Notes under the pieces: generated by a model | Seen by the model: the letters and a program-made list of their open reading frames with translations, nothing else | Told to the model about the DNA's origin: nothing | The model's database searches: none | Shown: positions 12,241 to 25,500 of the stretch, piece by piece | Layout: every line of letters starts with the position of its first letter | Numbering within the stretch: position 1 is the first letter of the stretch | Translations under genes and position numbers: made by a program | Assembly: GCF_029227915.1 (NCBI RefSeq) | Contig: NC_079877.1 | Span: 23,397,851 to 23,461,850 of the forward strand | Direction: 5' to 3' | DNA: 64,000 nt | Source: Hydractinia symbiolongicarpus | Taxonomy: Eukaryota > Cnidaria > Hydrozoa > Anthoathecata > Hydractiniidae

Positions 12241-12886
12241 TGTGGACAACGGATTACACAGTTATTTTATACAAACTGTTATATTTTCATTGTAAACAAA
12301 AACATTCATAATTGCTTTATACTTTGTGTCCATTGAAAGCGTTTTTAACAAGTATATGATTATATTAAATATTATATTATATTAAATTAAAACCTTTAAT
12401 TTTTTTTATATCTTTTGCCTAATAATTTTTATTCTACGCAATGTTGTTTTACAAGCAAAACAGGTCTTCCATTAGTCAAAAAGTTTACAAGGCTCCATTC
12501 TACACTAAAAACATTCAGGATGAGCTACAGTAGCAGTAATTCACTGAAATGTGTACACTACGATATCAATAAAGAATAAGCAAAAAAATGAATAAATAAA
12601 TTGATAAAAAATTACTTCCTTGCTTTGTATGTTTACTCATTTTGTTACATTCAAAAACGGCTTAAAACATTTTTATGTTCACAAAATAAAACACTCGGCT
12701 TTTCGGAAGTACAGTGGAAGCTATAAACAAAATATGCATCCTTTTAACATCCGTCAACACCTGTATGAACTTTTCTACAACTTTAAACCTAATAATAATA
12801 ATAATAATAAAAACGTTATTGATGAGGTGGTGCTAATAAACTTTAATAAATGTTGGTATAAAATAAAAAAATGTCAAAAAAATCTT

Positions 12887-12957
12887 GCGTCAGCCGGGAA
12901 TCGAACCCGGATCTATTGCTTGGAAGGCAACAATGCTAACCTTTACACCACCGACGC
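12887..12957 (-). tRNA. tRNA-Gly (anticodon TCC), copy 3
   Basis: Third identical copy, with a T7 run following the 3' end in transcript orientation. The 130-residue plus-strand frame at 12620-13012 runs through this tRNA gene and is therefore rejected as coding. Confidence 0.95.
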
Positions 12958-13426
12958 TGTGCTGTTTACTAAATCTTTTGGGTACATATTTATACAAAGT
13001 GTTATTGTCTGAAGAAATTACTGCATAATTACACATTACGATCTTTTAAAATCTTCTTGTTACGATGTAATTGCTTATTGTTTACAATCCTCAAAATTTT
13101 CTATTTGTAAGTAATAGTTATTATTATTTTTTTTTAATAAAGTAAAACAATAAGTTGTTTTTGAAGAGAATCTCCGTTAGTCAAAAAAAACAAACAAACA
13201 AATATATACAATGCTAACAAAGCTATATGACATTATATCTGAGAAAATTATTTAATGAAATTTAAAAGAAAAACATTGGTTATTTCTTTTGTCATTTTAG
13301 GAACGTCCTTGCACAAGTTTGGAATATATAAAAGCTAGAAGTGTTTCAATGTAAAACATTTTAAAGTCCAATATTTTATCAAAAGTAATTTTCCGTTTGA
13401 CGTCCGTTGCAAGAATACAACACCGT

Positions 13427-13490
13427 AAGAGAGAGAGAGAAAGAGAGAAAGAAAGAAAGAAAGAAAAAAAGAGAGAGAAAAAGAGAGAAG
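13427..13490. repeat. Purine tract, (GA)n/(GAAA)n microsatellite
   Basis: Uninterrupted A/G sequence made of GAGA and GAAA units, just upstream of the hAT relic. No coding content. Confidence 0.85.
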
Positions 13491-13524
13491 GATTTAGTTC
13501 TGTTAAATACCTCCTTAGTTTTCT

Positions 13525-13812
13525 TTGTTTATCTTCTTAGACATAAACCCAAAAAAACTACTTTTGTTTGAAGTCATCAAAGTGGGAAAACTGATGTTAG
13601 TTATGCCTGTTACAAATATTGTTAGCGAACAATGTTTTTTAGCTTTGAATCACATAAAAACTCACCTTCGAGTTACAACCACTGATACACGGATGAGTAA
13701 TCTGACGGTATCGCATATTCACAAATCACATGCTGATCATATGAAGAAGCTAACAAATTTTTTTTATTTTAAAAAGAGAAGTCGTTCAGGAATATGCGGA
13801 TCCTCCCCATAG
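13525..13812 (+). pseudogene. hAT transposase C-terminal dimerisation domain fragment
   Basis: The reading frame contains LMLVMPVTNIVSEQCFLALN followed by HIKTHLRVTTTDTRMSNL and a His-Ile-His-Lys segment. This matches the hAT C-terminal dimerisation region (hydrophobic-P-x-T-x2-SE-x-x-F-S-x-L-x3-K-T-x-LR). Only this domain remains; no BED finger or catalytic core is readable upstream, and the residues before Val18 may be intronic or random, since a TTCTTAG acceptor-like site sits at the left end. It is an isolated relic. Confidence 0.7.
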
Positions 13813-16800
13813 ATCACTATTATAAAAAACACTGATTGTGGCAGCACATTTTAAAAGTTCAAATGGGATGCAAACTTTTTAAAAAGTACCAGCACCCTTA
13901 AAATTTCTAATGTTCTTATAATTTTTTATATTATTGTAGTCGTGTAACGTAAATATGTATCTCTTTCTGCCATTTGGTTTTGATGGAAATTTTTATCTAA
14001 ATTTTGCCTATCTAAATGCCAATTAAACAATGCAGCTTTCTAAATTGCAAAAATATCGAAACATTCATCGTGATTTTTCACATAGAGCCATGAGATCGTT
14101 GACATCTTGAAGGGCGTTATCCGCCAATCTAGAGATGTGAAAATTGAAAATTCGCCATTCGGCGCCCACCATGGGGGCGCTATTCTGACCCAACTTAGAA
14201 CACGGCCCGTCTTAAGACGGGATTGACCATCTTTGGACATGGTGGCCCATCTTTTGACATGCTGCTGTGTCAATTGACGGACCAGGACCAATTGCGTTAA
14301 AAATGTTTGCATACTTCAAGACCTTGTATTTAACGTAAACTAACTACAATAAAGTGAAAAAACTGAACTGCTGCAACTTTCTCCGAGGTATTGTTGTATA
14401 TGGCTAGCTGAGATTAAATAGAGTTATGCATTTCAAGATTGTTGTGGGTAGCAAAAGCAACACTGCAACTCGTGTAAGACCATATCTGCGAATGCATTTT
14501 AAAAAGCAGTTAGAGACTTCCTTGTTGAATTATCGGAGATGTTTGTGTGCATAATGACTAGCTAAATAATTATGACTCAGATACCAAAATATAACATTTA
14601 GCTGGGTGTAATTTCATATTATATATATTCACAGGTGGCAGTATAGCTAAGCTGTTGTTAAAGCTATTTTGCTATGTTTATTTTCAATATAATCTTTGAT
14701 GGAATTATTGCAACTTGATCTATCACGTAACCTGAGAGCGAGAATCGTTTTGCTGGGGCATCCATGATTGAAATATTTTGTTATATATTCAAGAAACAGA
14801 GAGATTGACTATGATTTTAAAGAAATATTATAAGTTAATATATATTTTATGTTATGAGTGAGTCCTTAAGCTCCCATTTGAGCTACAGAAATCTTTTTTG
14901 AATTTCTTTCCCAACTGAACAACAGCATTATGTGGGGATCAAACCCACAACCACCTGGAAATGAGTTGTACGCTCTACCGACTGTGCTACTAATATTTGT
15001 GAATTTATGTCTGTGTTTGTTCAATTTTTAAGGGAAAAAATTATGACATTGTATTTGTGTTGCTCATTACTTTAGCTATATTTGTAATAGATTATATTTA
15101 GAGAATTCATGATTTATTTTCCTCCGTATATTTTTTGTTTTCTTTTGTCCTCTCCTAAAGACACTATTGTGCATTTGTCCACAGTTGGGCCAGACCTGTC
15201 TTCAATTTTTTAAAAATTTGAATCAGTGTGTTTCCCATGTTACAAGGCTTAAATTTAGTCTGGGAGTCTTCAAACTGACCCATGTTGTGGCTGTTTCTAA
15301 AAAGTGCTTCTAGAAAGTGGGCCTGTCCCATCCTATGACACAGGCTTAAAAGCATGGGAATTGTTTGTCAATAGTTAGGCCTGTCCAATCTTGTGACACA
15401 TTTTCTAAAATTGCAGACTTAGGCTAAACGATTGTCTGCCTTAGAGGACAATCATTTGGTTTTGGTCTGTTTCATCAACGAATCCCTGTGCATTCCAGCT
15501 TATCTATATGTTTATTCGTCATTTTGATACATATAAAAGAATAGTTCCAAGTTATGCATTGTTGATGCTCGGTGATGTTGTATGTGGTTACAATTTTTAT
15601 TTTTAGTTGTTATTTCTTTGTTTACTCTTATCCTTATTATCTTCTTCTTTGCAAAATCTATATAAAGATGCTTCTTGTTTTGGAATCAATTAAAAGAACA
15701 CATTATCTTAAAATGGTTATCAACATTTTAAAGAATGCTAATTTCCAAAACATGATTGGACGAAAAATATTACTTAGACAAAAAAACTTACACATACAAC
15801 TTCTGTGGGAGTAAAGAAGGGTTAAAATTTGCTCACTTCCCTGTTTTTGTTGTTGTTGTGTTTTATTATTTTTTATCTTCTGCAGATACTATTTTAGCCC
15901 CGAAACCTTCCCTCTTGCCTTTTGGGCAGATGGTCAAATACACAAAATTTGATTGTCGATAAGAATGAAGTTGTGGGAAGAGTTCTCGCTAAAATGATAA
16001 GCCGATCACCAGCTGCGTGTTATTTTTCAATTATTCTTTCAATCTAAAAGTAAATAACAAATCAGATACGACTTGGACAGAAAAAAATGTGGACGGATAA
16101 GAAAGATTATCATATATAGTAATATTAAACGTAAGTGATAAGGAGGTTTTTGCGCCTTCTGGTATGTACTTTGTATTTTCGTTTCATTTGATTGTTTTTC
16201 TCTGTAAATACTGCCATGGCAGTTGGTAAGAACAGGTAAGTGATGAAAACTAAATGCATAAAAGCCATACTCGACCCCAGAGCTTGGATGAGAATGCGCA
16301 AAAGCAATATATTTGCTAGAAAGTTCATGTAACTAAGTCCAAAGAATGGCTTTGATTAAAATGCATTTGGTTTATAACCACCAATACAGGGATAACTCTC
16401 TTACCATACAATTTATTCCGTACTCAAAGTTGTTATGGTGCTTTATAATTTTGTGTAATTCTTTAACAGAATCCAGATTTGTATCTACTTTCCTCACACC
16501 ATGTCACTATGTCATCATTTTTTTGATTTATAATCTGTCGGTACAAGATTGCGTGTCATTGCTTGGTAAGGGATCGTTGTTGCTAACCCCATTTCTACCG
16601 GAGCGATGCTAATTAAGAACCGCCTTGTACATTTTCAGTTGTCATTGAAGTCCTTTTTCTGCTGTGCTAAGTTTTTATAACTTTTACTATTATTTGTCTA
16701 TCAGAATGTGAACGGACAAAATTTTAAAAATATTGGCGGTTTGACCGCAGTCATTACTTAATCATTAATGGTCATGCGACATATAGACAGGAAATTGCCA

Positions 16801-19800
16801 ATAATCTGTTTTCTTAACGTTGTCATCACATGTACCTCTTTATTATGTTAGTACTTGACAACATAACATATAATTTTGTTCAAAATCAAAATTAATTTAA
16901 ATTTTTTTGGATCATTTTTATTTTTAAATTTGATGTGCGATTATATAAGGAAGAAACGAAAAAGTAACAGCTGATTTTTTCGGGGAATCTCCATACCTTT
17001 ATTAAAGAACGAATTACTCAGGCGACATCTATTTCTCTCAATATAAAAGCAAAATTGTGGACACAGGCAAGCGACCACGATGCGGGACAGCGCTATTTAA
17101 AAGGAAATTGGAAACACTGTCTATGTTTGTTTTGTTTGTTCACTCAGAAGTTAAATATATTTATATTTATGTTTATGCTTCAGATCACGTGACTATGTCT
17201 ATTGTTTTATTGAGAGATCACCGCTGCTGACATTAGTATACTGAGACCTTCATTGCTATATATCACCACGTATTATCTTTATGTGACTTGTTTATTTCAA
17301 TTTATGTCAACTTTCATGCCACAAAAAAAATACAGAGCCAAAGTATAGGTTATGGAGCAAAGCGAATACTCTAATCAATATAGAAATTGCGAAGCAGCAT
17401 GTTGCTTCTGCGGTCACGAACCCATGTAGAAATAAGATTAAAGTTGAACAAACAAAAAAACATTTACTTGCGCTTTTTGACTTGCATTAGGAATTTTACT
17501 AATGAATTAGACAGCATATAACATAAACCAAAACCAAAACGGTTTTTCAAAATGCTAACGGCAACATAAATTTATTAGGATAAATAGCATTGTGGGGAAT
17601 ACGCACGAGGGACGATAATCTTAGAACCAGAAGATCCATGAGTTCCTCCACGGAATATTGACTAGTGTCTTATATTGATATCGACATTCTGTCTCCTCTA
17701 GATGCTTTTAAGGGCAAGTTCCTGTCACTTTTTCTGCAAGCTTATGATCTTTTCGAAACACTTGTAATAACCCTTTAGCATGTGCTTTTTTGTACGTGGG
17801 AGAAGGGGAGGCAGGACATAAAGTGCCCTTGGCCATTACTTCCCACATAGTTATAGTCAGGACTAGAACTTGGTACAATTGTAGATAAAGGGAAGGAAGT
17901 AGCTTAATTTTTTTCTTGTTGACAGCACTTACTGTGTGACGTCTCATCAATTTTCAAATCTGGAAAATGCTAATACTTACGAAAATCTCGTTTAGAAACG
18001 TTCGGCATTTCACCATTTTATTTTGATTTTCTGATAGTAGTAAAAATGAGTTCGAGTTTTTACAAAACAAAATGGATAAATCATGAATTAGAATCTTAAA
18101 TTTCGGGAAAAAAGGTTTCTACAGGTAGAAAAACTTGGCCGAAATGTGTAAATTTATGCTCATGAGATCAGAATTTACAGCATTTCCGTCTTATTCAGCT
18201 TACTATGGTGGTTTTAAGCAATGTCTAATAACTTGTGACGTCATTAACGGGTGCAGAAAGTTTTTTTGGAACAGATGTCCGTCATAAAAATAATGAAAAC
18301 ATTAGTCACAAATTTTAACAATTCAGCACGTAATCCAGGAGATATATAAATTTGAAATTTGCCGCAAGCACAACCACCCCATACCAATTAGAGTTAAACA
18401 CCAAAAAATAATGTACATTTTTTATTTTGATCCCTTAGTAGAAAGACATTTTACCATACTCTCGATATTACGAACACTCAATACAACGGGCATCTCGATT
18501 TTGCGAGCTCAATTCTGTCTTTCGTACTACTTAAGAAAAATATTTGATTCAAGAAACTCACGGCTTTGCGAATTATTTTCCGTATTCATTCATACTGATA
18601 GAGTAATGCGGACCTACCTTGTAATTTGTAATCTCAAGGTCATAAACAGATGACTGATAATTTTTTCAGATGTCTTCTGGTAGAAAATTGGTACGCAAGT
18701 TAATGCAAAATAAACTTTGTGTGGATTCAGCTGCCTTTACTTACTTAGATGGAATCCCCCCCCCCCAAAAAAAAATATTTTAATACCTAAAATGTTTTAT
18801 TAAAAGTGATTTATATTCTTAGGGAAGAAAGAATATTGTTTTGGTTTTTCATCTTTGCAAGGCTATTTTTCTTTTGGCCCCCTTAAAATACTCTTTTCAA
18901 TGCGGAACGATTCCTCTTTAGGTCCAGGGGATAAAACTGACTTTTGCGTGATTAATTGCAGACGTCAGCAAGAAACAGCAGTGCGACTCTAAAATTCTAA
19001 AATGTATGTTATGAACATATTGGTACCATCTTTGCATCAAAATTGGACGAAGAAAAACCTTTTTTTAACAAGAAGGCAATAAATGTTTGAGAAAAACAAA
19101 AAATAAACGAAAAATATATTTAAGCTTGCTTTATGGTTAATTAGTAATAAAACCATGCGTTTACTTCACCTAGAAGAATCATTGTGCAAAGTTTTGCAAC
19201 ATAATTCATGTAATTTTCCAATCTTTTAAGACATCAGAAAAATCAAAAAGTTTCAAACTTGAAGATGTGTTTCTTATATCAGAAACTTGAGCAAAACGTC
19301 AAAATTTGTTCTAGAACTGAAGTAAATGGAGCACAACAGGCATAGTTACAAGATCAATCTGATGCTTTTTTAACTTCTATCGATGTCACGCAGCAAGCGT
19401 TGACATAATGGAAAAGTCTTTGGGAGATTAGAGCCTCATTATTCCTATAATCTTATGAACAAATTATAACCACACGTGAACAAGATATATCTACCTTTTG
19501 TGTTGGTTATTTTGTAGCTTTTCAAACGTATTTAGCAAGTTTTTTGATCTTGTACGTAAATAATTTCAACAGATTCCATTGAATTGTTCGTTAAGTTATT
19601 AATTATTTGCTTGCGGGGACAAACGTTTAAAAGATTGTTTAATTTGATTTGTGAAACTAACCGATAAGCATAGAATATTTATAAACAAGATGAAAAGATT
19701 TGTGGAAGAAGCGATTACTTCATTTTCTTTAAATCGTCCCATGAGTGGGAAATGTCAAATCGTAAATATTCATAGAACTAGTATTGAATTATGGCAAGGC

Positions 19801-21382
19801 TTTTAATTAAGGTTAGTAAAAGAAACACTTTATTCTTGCAAAACTAACGTATTAAGCTTTTTGCTAGTTTTTGTTTTAAGCTTTCCGTAAACCAAGTTAT
19901 TCGATGGGGGTATACAAAGGGGGGTATTAGGGGGTATGAAACTTGATGATACCCTAAAAAAGGCTGGTATGAGTATATACAAATGCAACCGGTGGATGGA
20001 TTCAGGGACTTGCTGCCGTGTTTTTTAATATACTGGTATTTACATAACGAAGCATATGCACTCTTTCTTTTATAAAGATAGTGTTTTTTTCGTTTCAACA
20101 TGAATATTCCAAACTTTTTGGCAAACTTAATCCTGATATATTATTCTTAGCATATTCTTAGCACAGTTAAGATTGAAAGGTCTTAGAATGCAAACTGGTG
20201 TTAAAATATCACCCCTAAGATCTTGTATTTTAGGCAGCCTAATTCAGAGAGACGGACAACTAGATTTTGTTGTTGTTTTTTGCTTATTTTAAAACAATTT
20301 AAAAATCCAAACAAAATTTCAAGATGAGCACCATTAGCGCATACTTAACTTTTTATCTATTTTCACCTTGAATATTCTTATAGAGTATATTCTTATTAAA
20401 ACAAACGTGTACTTGGTGCGAAGATGCTGCAGGTTCACAGTTATTCATTTAAAGAAAGATAAAAAGTGATGGGTGCAGTTTTAAGGATATACGTAGTGTT
20501 TTTTATCTATAAAAATGTCATTTTTTACACATTTTTTTCTCAAGAGGTCCCGAGGATTAATTCAAAAACCTACGTTGAACAATATTAGTACGTGGAAAAT
20601 GTGTAGTTTTTTTGTATACTGTATAAGAAACACACTAACAAACCGTTATTAAGATCAGTGTGTCTTTTTCTTAATGTTGCCTGTATAGTGTTGGATTGAA
20701 AAAATTCGTTTATTAAGTCCATTAAGTTTGGTGATAAAAAACAAATTTTCTTAACCGTATTACTGCAGTTAAAGTTTTTTAAATTTTTTTCTTCGTTCTA
20801 GCTTTACCGAGTTGCTTCTCCCATTCTTCGTATGAATTAACAACGCAATGAGAGAACACGAGATAAGGGAATTCTAAAGGACACGAACACTGATAAACCA
20901 TTTTGATAGAACTTAAATTGCGAAAAATAATACTAAACTGACAAACCTTGAGCGCATAGAAATTTTAAAAAAAGGTTGCTAAAAAATGAAATCACAATAC
21001 GTAAAAATAAACCCAGTTAAGCCAATTATAAAAAAAACGTGTTTATACAAACTTCCTAACTTTCAATGTTAAATTATTAATCAGAATTATTAATATATCG
21101 GCACACTTTTAAGAAATGTGCAAAGCAATGTCGTCCCTAGATCTACCCAACCTCAAAATTAGAATGCGATGTACAATATTCTTGGGAACGAGATGAAAAG
21201 ATCTTTCATCTTTTTAATTGCTGTTTACGAATACCTTTTCCTGCTTTTATAGTTTCCATGAGTACCAAAATAGTTGTTTTGTTTCTTTTCTTATACTATA
21301 TATCCTAGTTAATAGCTTATATTTTTAATTTAGCGAAAATAAAAATAAAATAAAAATATAAAAGGACAAGTATTTTTTTATA
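13813..21382. other. Long segment without a recognised protein gene
   Basis: About 7.5 kb of AT-rich sequence apart from the tRNA-like element at 14931-14990. I examined the longer frames (14040-14312, 16125-16612, 17708-17950, 18411-18653, 19844-20101). None has a domain or exon structure I recognise. The minus-strand frame at 16125-16328 encodes a hydrophobic stretch with a basic tail but no family signature. A C11-A9 run lies at 18756-18775. Confidence 0.45.
14931..14990 (-). repeat. tRNA-derived SINE or tRNA pseudogene
   Basis: The reverse complement has a good Pol III A box (TAGCACAGTCGG) and a B box (GGTTTGATCCC) inside a T-arm-like GTGGG/CCCAC hairpin, but the anticodon and acceptor stems do not pair. 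This fits the head of a tRNA-derived SINE or a decayed tRNA gene. Confidence 0.4.
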
Positions 21383-21442
21383 GGAATTTTAACACAACGA
21401 GAGCATCAAGTGAATACACAGACAGCTAGTAAAGCATATGGG

Positions 21443-22552
21443 ATGGCTTCCAACTCATCCCTCCTAATCAATATTTCTGCATCATCATTGGAACCACTCG
21501 ATCGCAGTGATTTTGCTCTTATTGCAGCGTTTTCAATAATCTTCATCATTGGTGTTATTGGTAATATCTTAGTACTGTATGTGTTTAAATTTCGAACTAA
21601 AAAAAGGTTATCGACGATGGAAAGATTAATTTTAAAGTTAGCTATAGTTGATTTGCTTGGAAGTATATTCAACCCTGCGTTGTTTGTGTACTGGCAGATT
21701 ACGCAAAACAGAGCATGGCATTTCGGGACAGTAGGGTGCAAAATATTTCCCACAATTCTTAATGTCACCGACAGTGTTTCCATTGGCATAATTGTAATCA
21801 TAGCATTGGATCGGTGCCGTGTCATTTGCAACCCGTTCATACGCGGATATTCAACAATGCAAATCAACGGGGCTTTACTGGTTGTACTATGTACAGCTGT
21901 ATTCCTGGAAATACCACGTTTAATTCACGCTGAAGTTATTCCAGGTTTAACCTGTTACGTTCCAGAGTCAAACAAACCTTCATACGCGTATCCAGCACTT
22001 CTATCATTACTTCTACGCGATGTTTCCTGTTCTGTAATTTTCGTTGTGATATTTCACCGAATGTATCACGCACTGTACGACCCTGACGTAATCAGATTAT
22101 TAGGGGACCAAAGCCAAATAAAAAAGCGAAAGGCTTATGTACTACTTGTGGTAATCACTATCGTATTTACGGTACTCGTTTACCCTCGAGATATATTGCA
22201 TATTGTTTTTCTTATTATTTCTCTTTCGCCGTATGATATGGCACCGTCGAAAGCTATACTTGACCTGAACACGGTATTAAAAATCTTAAGAGCGGTTAAC
22301 AGTATTATTAACGTGTTTATCTATGCAAGGTTGCACGGAAAGTTCCGAAAAAGTTTAAAAACCATGCAAACATCACTGAACAGACGACGACAGGCTGCCA
22401 TTAAAAAAATCAACCACAACCACATAATTCTCAGTGGACTGGGAACATTAGAGACAAACGACGTGCTCGAGGATAATTTATGCCAGAATGGTCACAGCGT
22501 ATTTGATAGTTATCACTCACACAATAAAAACAATACATCTTCAGCTGAATAA
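21443..22552 (+). CDS. Class A-like G-protein-coupled receptor, single coding exon, 369 aa
   Basis: A seven-transmembrane receptor expected at the plasma membrane; the ligand is unknown. Landmarks: N-glycosylated N-terminus, GN41 in helix 1, LAIVD70LL in helix 2, Cys99 at the top of helix 3 with a partner Cys171 in loop 2, the helix-3 end LDRC (123-125) where DRY is usual, a basic third loop (KKRKAY), helix 6 with YP in place of the common CWxP, and helix 7 NSIINVFIY matching the NPxxY region without the proline. The cytoplasmic tail is basic and then Asn/Ser-rich. I start at the ATG at 21443; the frame extends a little upstream without ATG. A TTTTTTTATAG acceptor-like site at about 21372-21382 suggests a spliced 5' UTR. 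AATAAA overlaps the stop codon. It resembles cnidarian peptide/amine-type orphan receptors; the subfamily is not assigned. Confidence 0.9.
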   Translation: MASNSSLLINISASSLEPLDRSDFALIAAFSIIFIIGVIGNILVLYVFKFRTKKRLSTMERLILKLAIVDLLGSIFNPALFVYWQITQNRAWHFGTVGCKIFPTILNVTDSVSIGIIVIIALDRCRVICNPFIRGYSTMQINGALLVVLCTAVFLEIPRLIHAEVIPGLTCYVPESNKPSYAYPALLSLLLRDVSCSVIFVVIFHRMYHALYDPDVIRLLGDQSQIKKRKAYVLLVVITIVFTVLVYPRDILHIVFLIISLSPYDMAPSKAILDLNTVLKILRAVNSIINVFIYARLHGKFRKSLKTMQTSLNRRRQAAIKKINHNHIILSGLGTLETNDVLEDNLCQNGHSVFDSYHSHNKNNTSSAE

Positions 22553-25500
22553 AATATTATTTTTAGATTCTATTATTTCGCTGTTTTATGTCTCAGATCA
22601 AATCGCAGGGCGAAATATATAAAAGATTTTAATCAGAGGGAGGCGATATGGATAATAGTGTTTTAAAAGCATTATCACACAGTCAGTGTGCTACCTTTAA
22701 GATAGTTGGCTTGTTGATATAACTCTTTGTAGTAACAATAATCTGCGAAAGAGTGCGTTTTTAATTTTTTGTAAGATATTAAGGTCCCTTCTTTATTATT
22801 AGTAATTAAAAACTGTTCAATAAGCTCTCATCGGTTAAATTAATTTTGAGCTCTTTTGGTTAGCAGAGTCCCTACCCTCTCCCTTTCACTTTTTTATTAC
22901 AGACATCCTAATTCGTGAAATATAATATCTTCCCTTAAGATAACGCTTTAGAACTCGAAACTTGAACCATAACTGTATTTTATCAACAAGAATCTTTCTG
23001 GAATTTCCATGCTCGTGATCAACTCAATTTCCCCGATATTTTCCTAATTTTAGCGGCAAAATGAGGTTTTGAAGTGCTTTTTAGCATTTTGTTATTTAAA
23101 ATATGCAAAAACCGAAAATTAGCTTCTTGAATTTTTAGCGGACAGTGATTTCATGGTTGTGATGATATCATAGTAAGTGAAGACAAATTCGTTACTACAA
23201 ATTTTTCCTTTATGCTAGCCTAGTTAACTAAACTTTCTTCTTCGAGTTGATAAAATGAGTTCCTCTCAAACACAAGCTTAGACGCAAAAGAATGACTCAA
23301 CGGAAACGCTGAGTTTAAATTGAAAAATGTGACTAATCGCTCCTGAGGCCATTTTAATTTATCTGTGAGTTATTTACCAAGCTTGGCCGCATCTTTCTCT
23401 GGTAAAAACTTTATAGTTTAATAATGTTTGTTAGGGTAAGTGAAACCACTCGCTCGAACTTTAGAACAATAAAACAATAGAACAATAGAACAATAGAATT
23501 AGCCAATCAAAAAAACGCGGCCAGATTCTGGCCGCAGAAAAATCGTTTGAGACCCAGAGTAATTTTTCCCACCCTAACTACTCCGATTTCCCGGTGGTAA
23601 GAAAAATTATGCTGGGTCTCCTGGCTACCTTTATGGGTAATCCAAATTAACTTAATGTATGGAGAGGGTTAGATGTGTGAAAAACGCAGGACAGAATTGG
23701 TATAAGGTCATAGTAACGGTATTTCCTCGCGCGATATAAACAAACCATTATGAATAATATACTCATTTAAAGATGTGTCATTTTGAGTTTCGCTGATTTA
23801 ACTATTTTTTCTAACGATTAGTCATTATGACATCAATATGAACTTTATGAAGATTAAATAAAATCTTCCAAGATATGATATTTTCACGCCGTTTTATACC
23901 CTGAATATGTCACCAAATATATCAAAGAAAAGACTTTTACCTTTATTGTAAAAATTGTTCTAATAGCGTCTGTAGGAGATATTTTTAATTTTGATTGGGT
24001 TGGGTCATTTGTACAGGCGCGGCGCCACAATTTCCAAATTGGGGGGAGGGGGATTTTGAGATGTTAGTGACAATCAACGAGCAAAGCGAGTTGCCGAAAC
24101 AGCTTGGTACCAAGATAATGGCGATGAACTTCGGAAAATACAATGTTGGGGGTGAGGAAAGCCTTTAACCCTGTATCATTAAACATTAAAACTGTAGAGT
24201 GGATGAAAAAGTCACTGAGTGGTTCCTATAAACTTCAAATTCTTACATTTTAAGTTTGATAACCTTCAAGATAAGAAATGTAAGAAGATGCACGGTATAG
24301 AATAGCAAAATAATAACATATCTTAATTATTTAAAAATTGTTATATTCGGTGTTAATCAAAATTATTATTTTAACATTTAACATAATATAAACAATTCGC
24401 CCTCTGTTATGAAAAAGAGACAGCAGGCATTGGTAACGAGGTTGTATATGTTCTTTATAAAAACCTAGTTTATGTAAATCTAGTTTTTCGAAAGTTGAAA
24501 ACATTCCAAAAGCGTACTCGGCATAAAATTTCCTTTATGGATTTTAAAAAAAGTGCATTTGAGTCTTAAATTCATAAGGGACTGTTTGCCGGGAAGAGAC
24601 GTTTGCCGAGGCGATTTTGTCCCGCCTTTTTAAACAAAATTGTCGGGTTGATTTTTTTTTAATAAAAAATTAAGAAAGTCTCTCATTACTTTGACTTTTA
24701 TTAATGTTATTTCGCCGAAGAATTTACATTTTTTCGTAAAAATAAATGCAAAACTATAGCTACTATATTGTAAAATCTAGAAATATATGGTTGCATATCC
24801 TTAAATGCAGGCAGAGTAGTTAAAAATGACAGGAACAAGAAAAAGACTGCAGTACTCTCATCACCAAGCCCCTAAACCTTCTATAAAAGGTTAGCAAGGA
24901 AGATACGGATGTCGTGCGATTTAGCTGTTTTTTAACTAGCTCAAAGTGGTATCCCGTTAGCGGGGACGGAACGAAATTGTCCTAGGACAAAAAAATTCCA
25001 TGAAAACACAAAGTGACTATTATTATAATTATTGGTGAAGCCCCTGCTGTAAATTTGAAAGAACACATCAGCTGAGGCAGATTGTTGTTAGATTATTGAG
25101 AAGTAAAGAAACACTTTGAAGAGTTTTAATGAAAACACCAAAAGTAAAAAATTAAGTTCTAACGCGAGGGTACGCGCGCACGTTGAGGATTTTGCTACCG
25201 GACAATTATTGATCACTTAGGAGAAATTGCGTTACTTTTCTTTTCATGTCTTTTTTATGCAGAGGGTAAAAAACACTCATATTTGTATTTTCAATACATG
25301 ATTCGTTGAAGCAATTTGTTTTCCTCTAAAATCTCCGCTAGTTTCGTCTGACATGTTGTTGTTCAATAAGGTATGGTTGTAAATTTTAAGCGGGTAAATA
25401 AAATATCAAAAACCAGTTTGGACTTAAAGAGCGAAAGACAAAATCATATCAACCAGCCATTTTTGAAATAACAAGGAAAAAAAGCAGTCGAACTACTTTT

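Larger units (their letters stand above)
9627..13200. repeat. Tandem tRNA-Gly repeat, unit about 0.7 kb, two full copies and one partial
   Basis: Sequence following the tRNA at 9.6 kb (to about 10.34 kb) is diverged but collinear with that following the tRNA at 12.17 kb (to about 12.85 kb). Shared landmarks include TCCATTGAAAGCG, CACTGAAATGTGTACAC and TATGTTTACTCATTTT. The third tRNA begins 717 bp after the second, so the unit is about 0.7 kb. Unrelated sequence from about 10.35 to 12.17 kb, including a THAP relic, separates copies 1 and 2. Confidence 0.75.

Noticed and set aside
12620-13012. 130-residue plus-strand ORF
   Set aside because: It runs through a complete tRNA-Gly gene on the opposite strand and through duplicated non-coding flanks; there is no domain.
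14040-14312. 90-residue minus-strand ORF
   Set aside because: Trp-rich frame without recognisable domain in a stretch with repeat-like words; no exon context.
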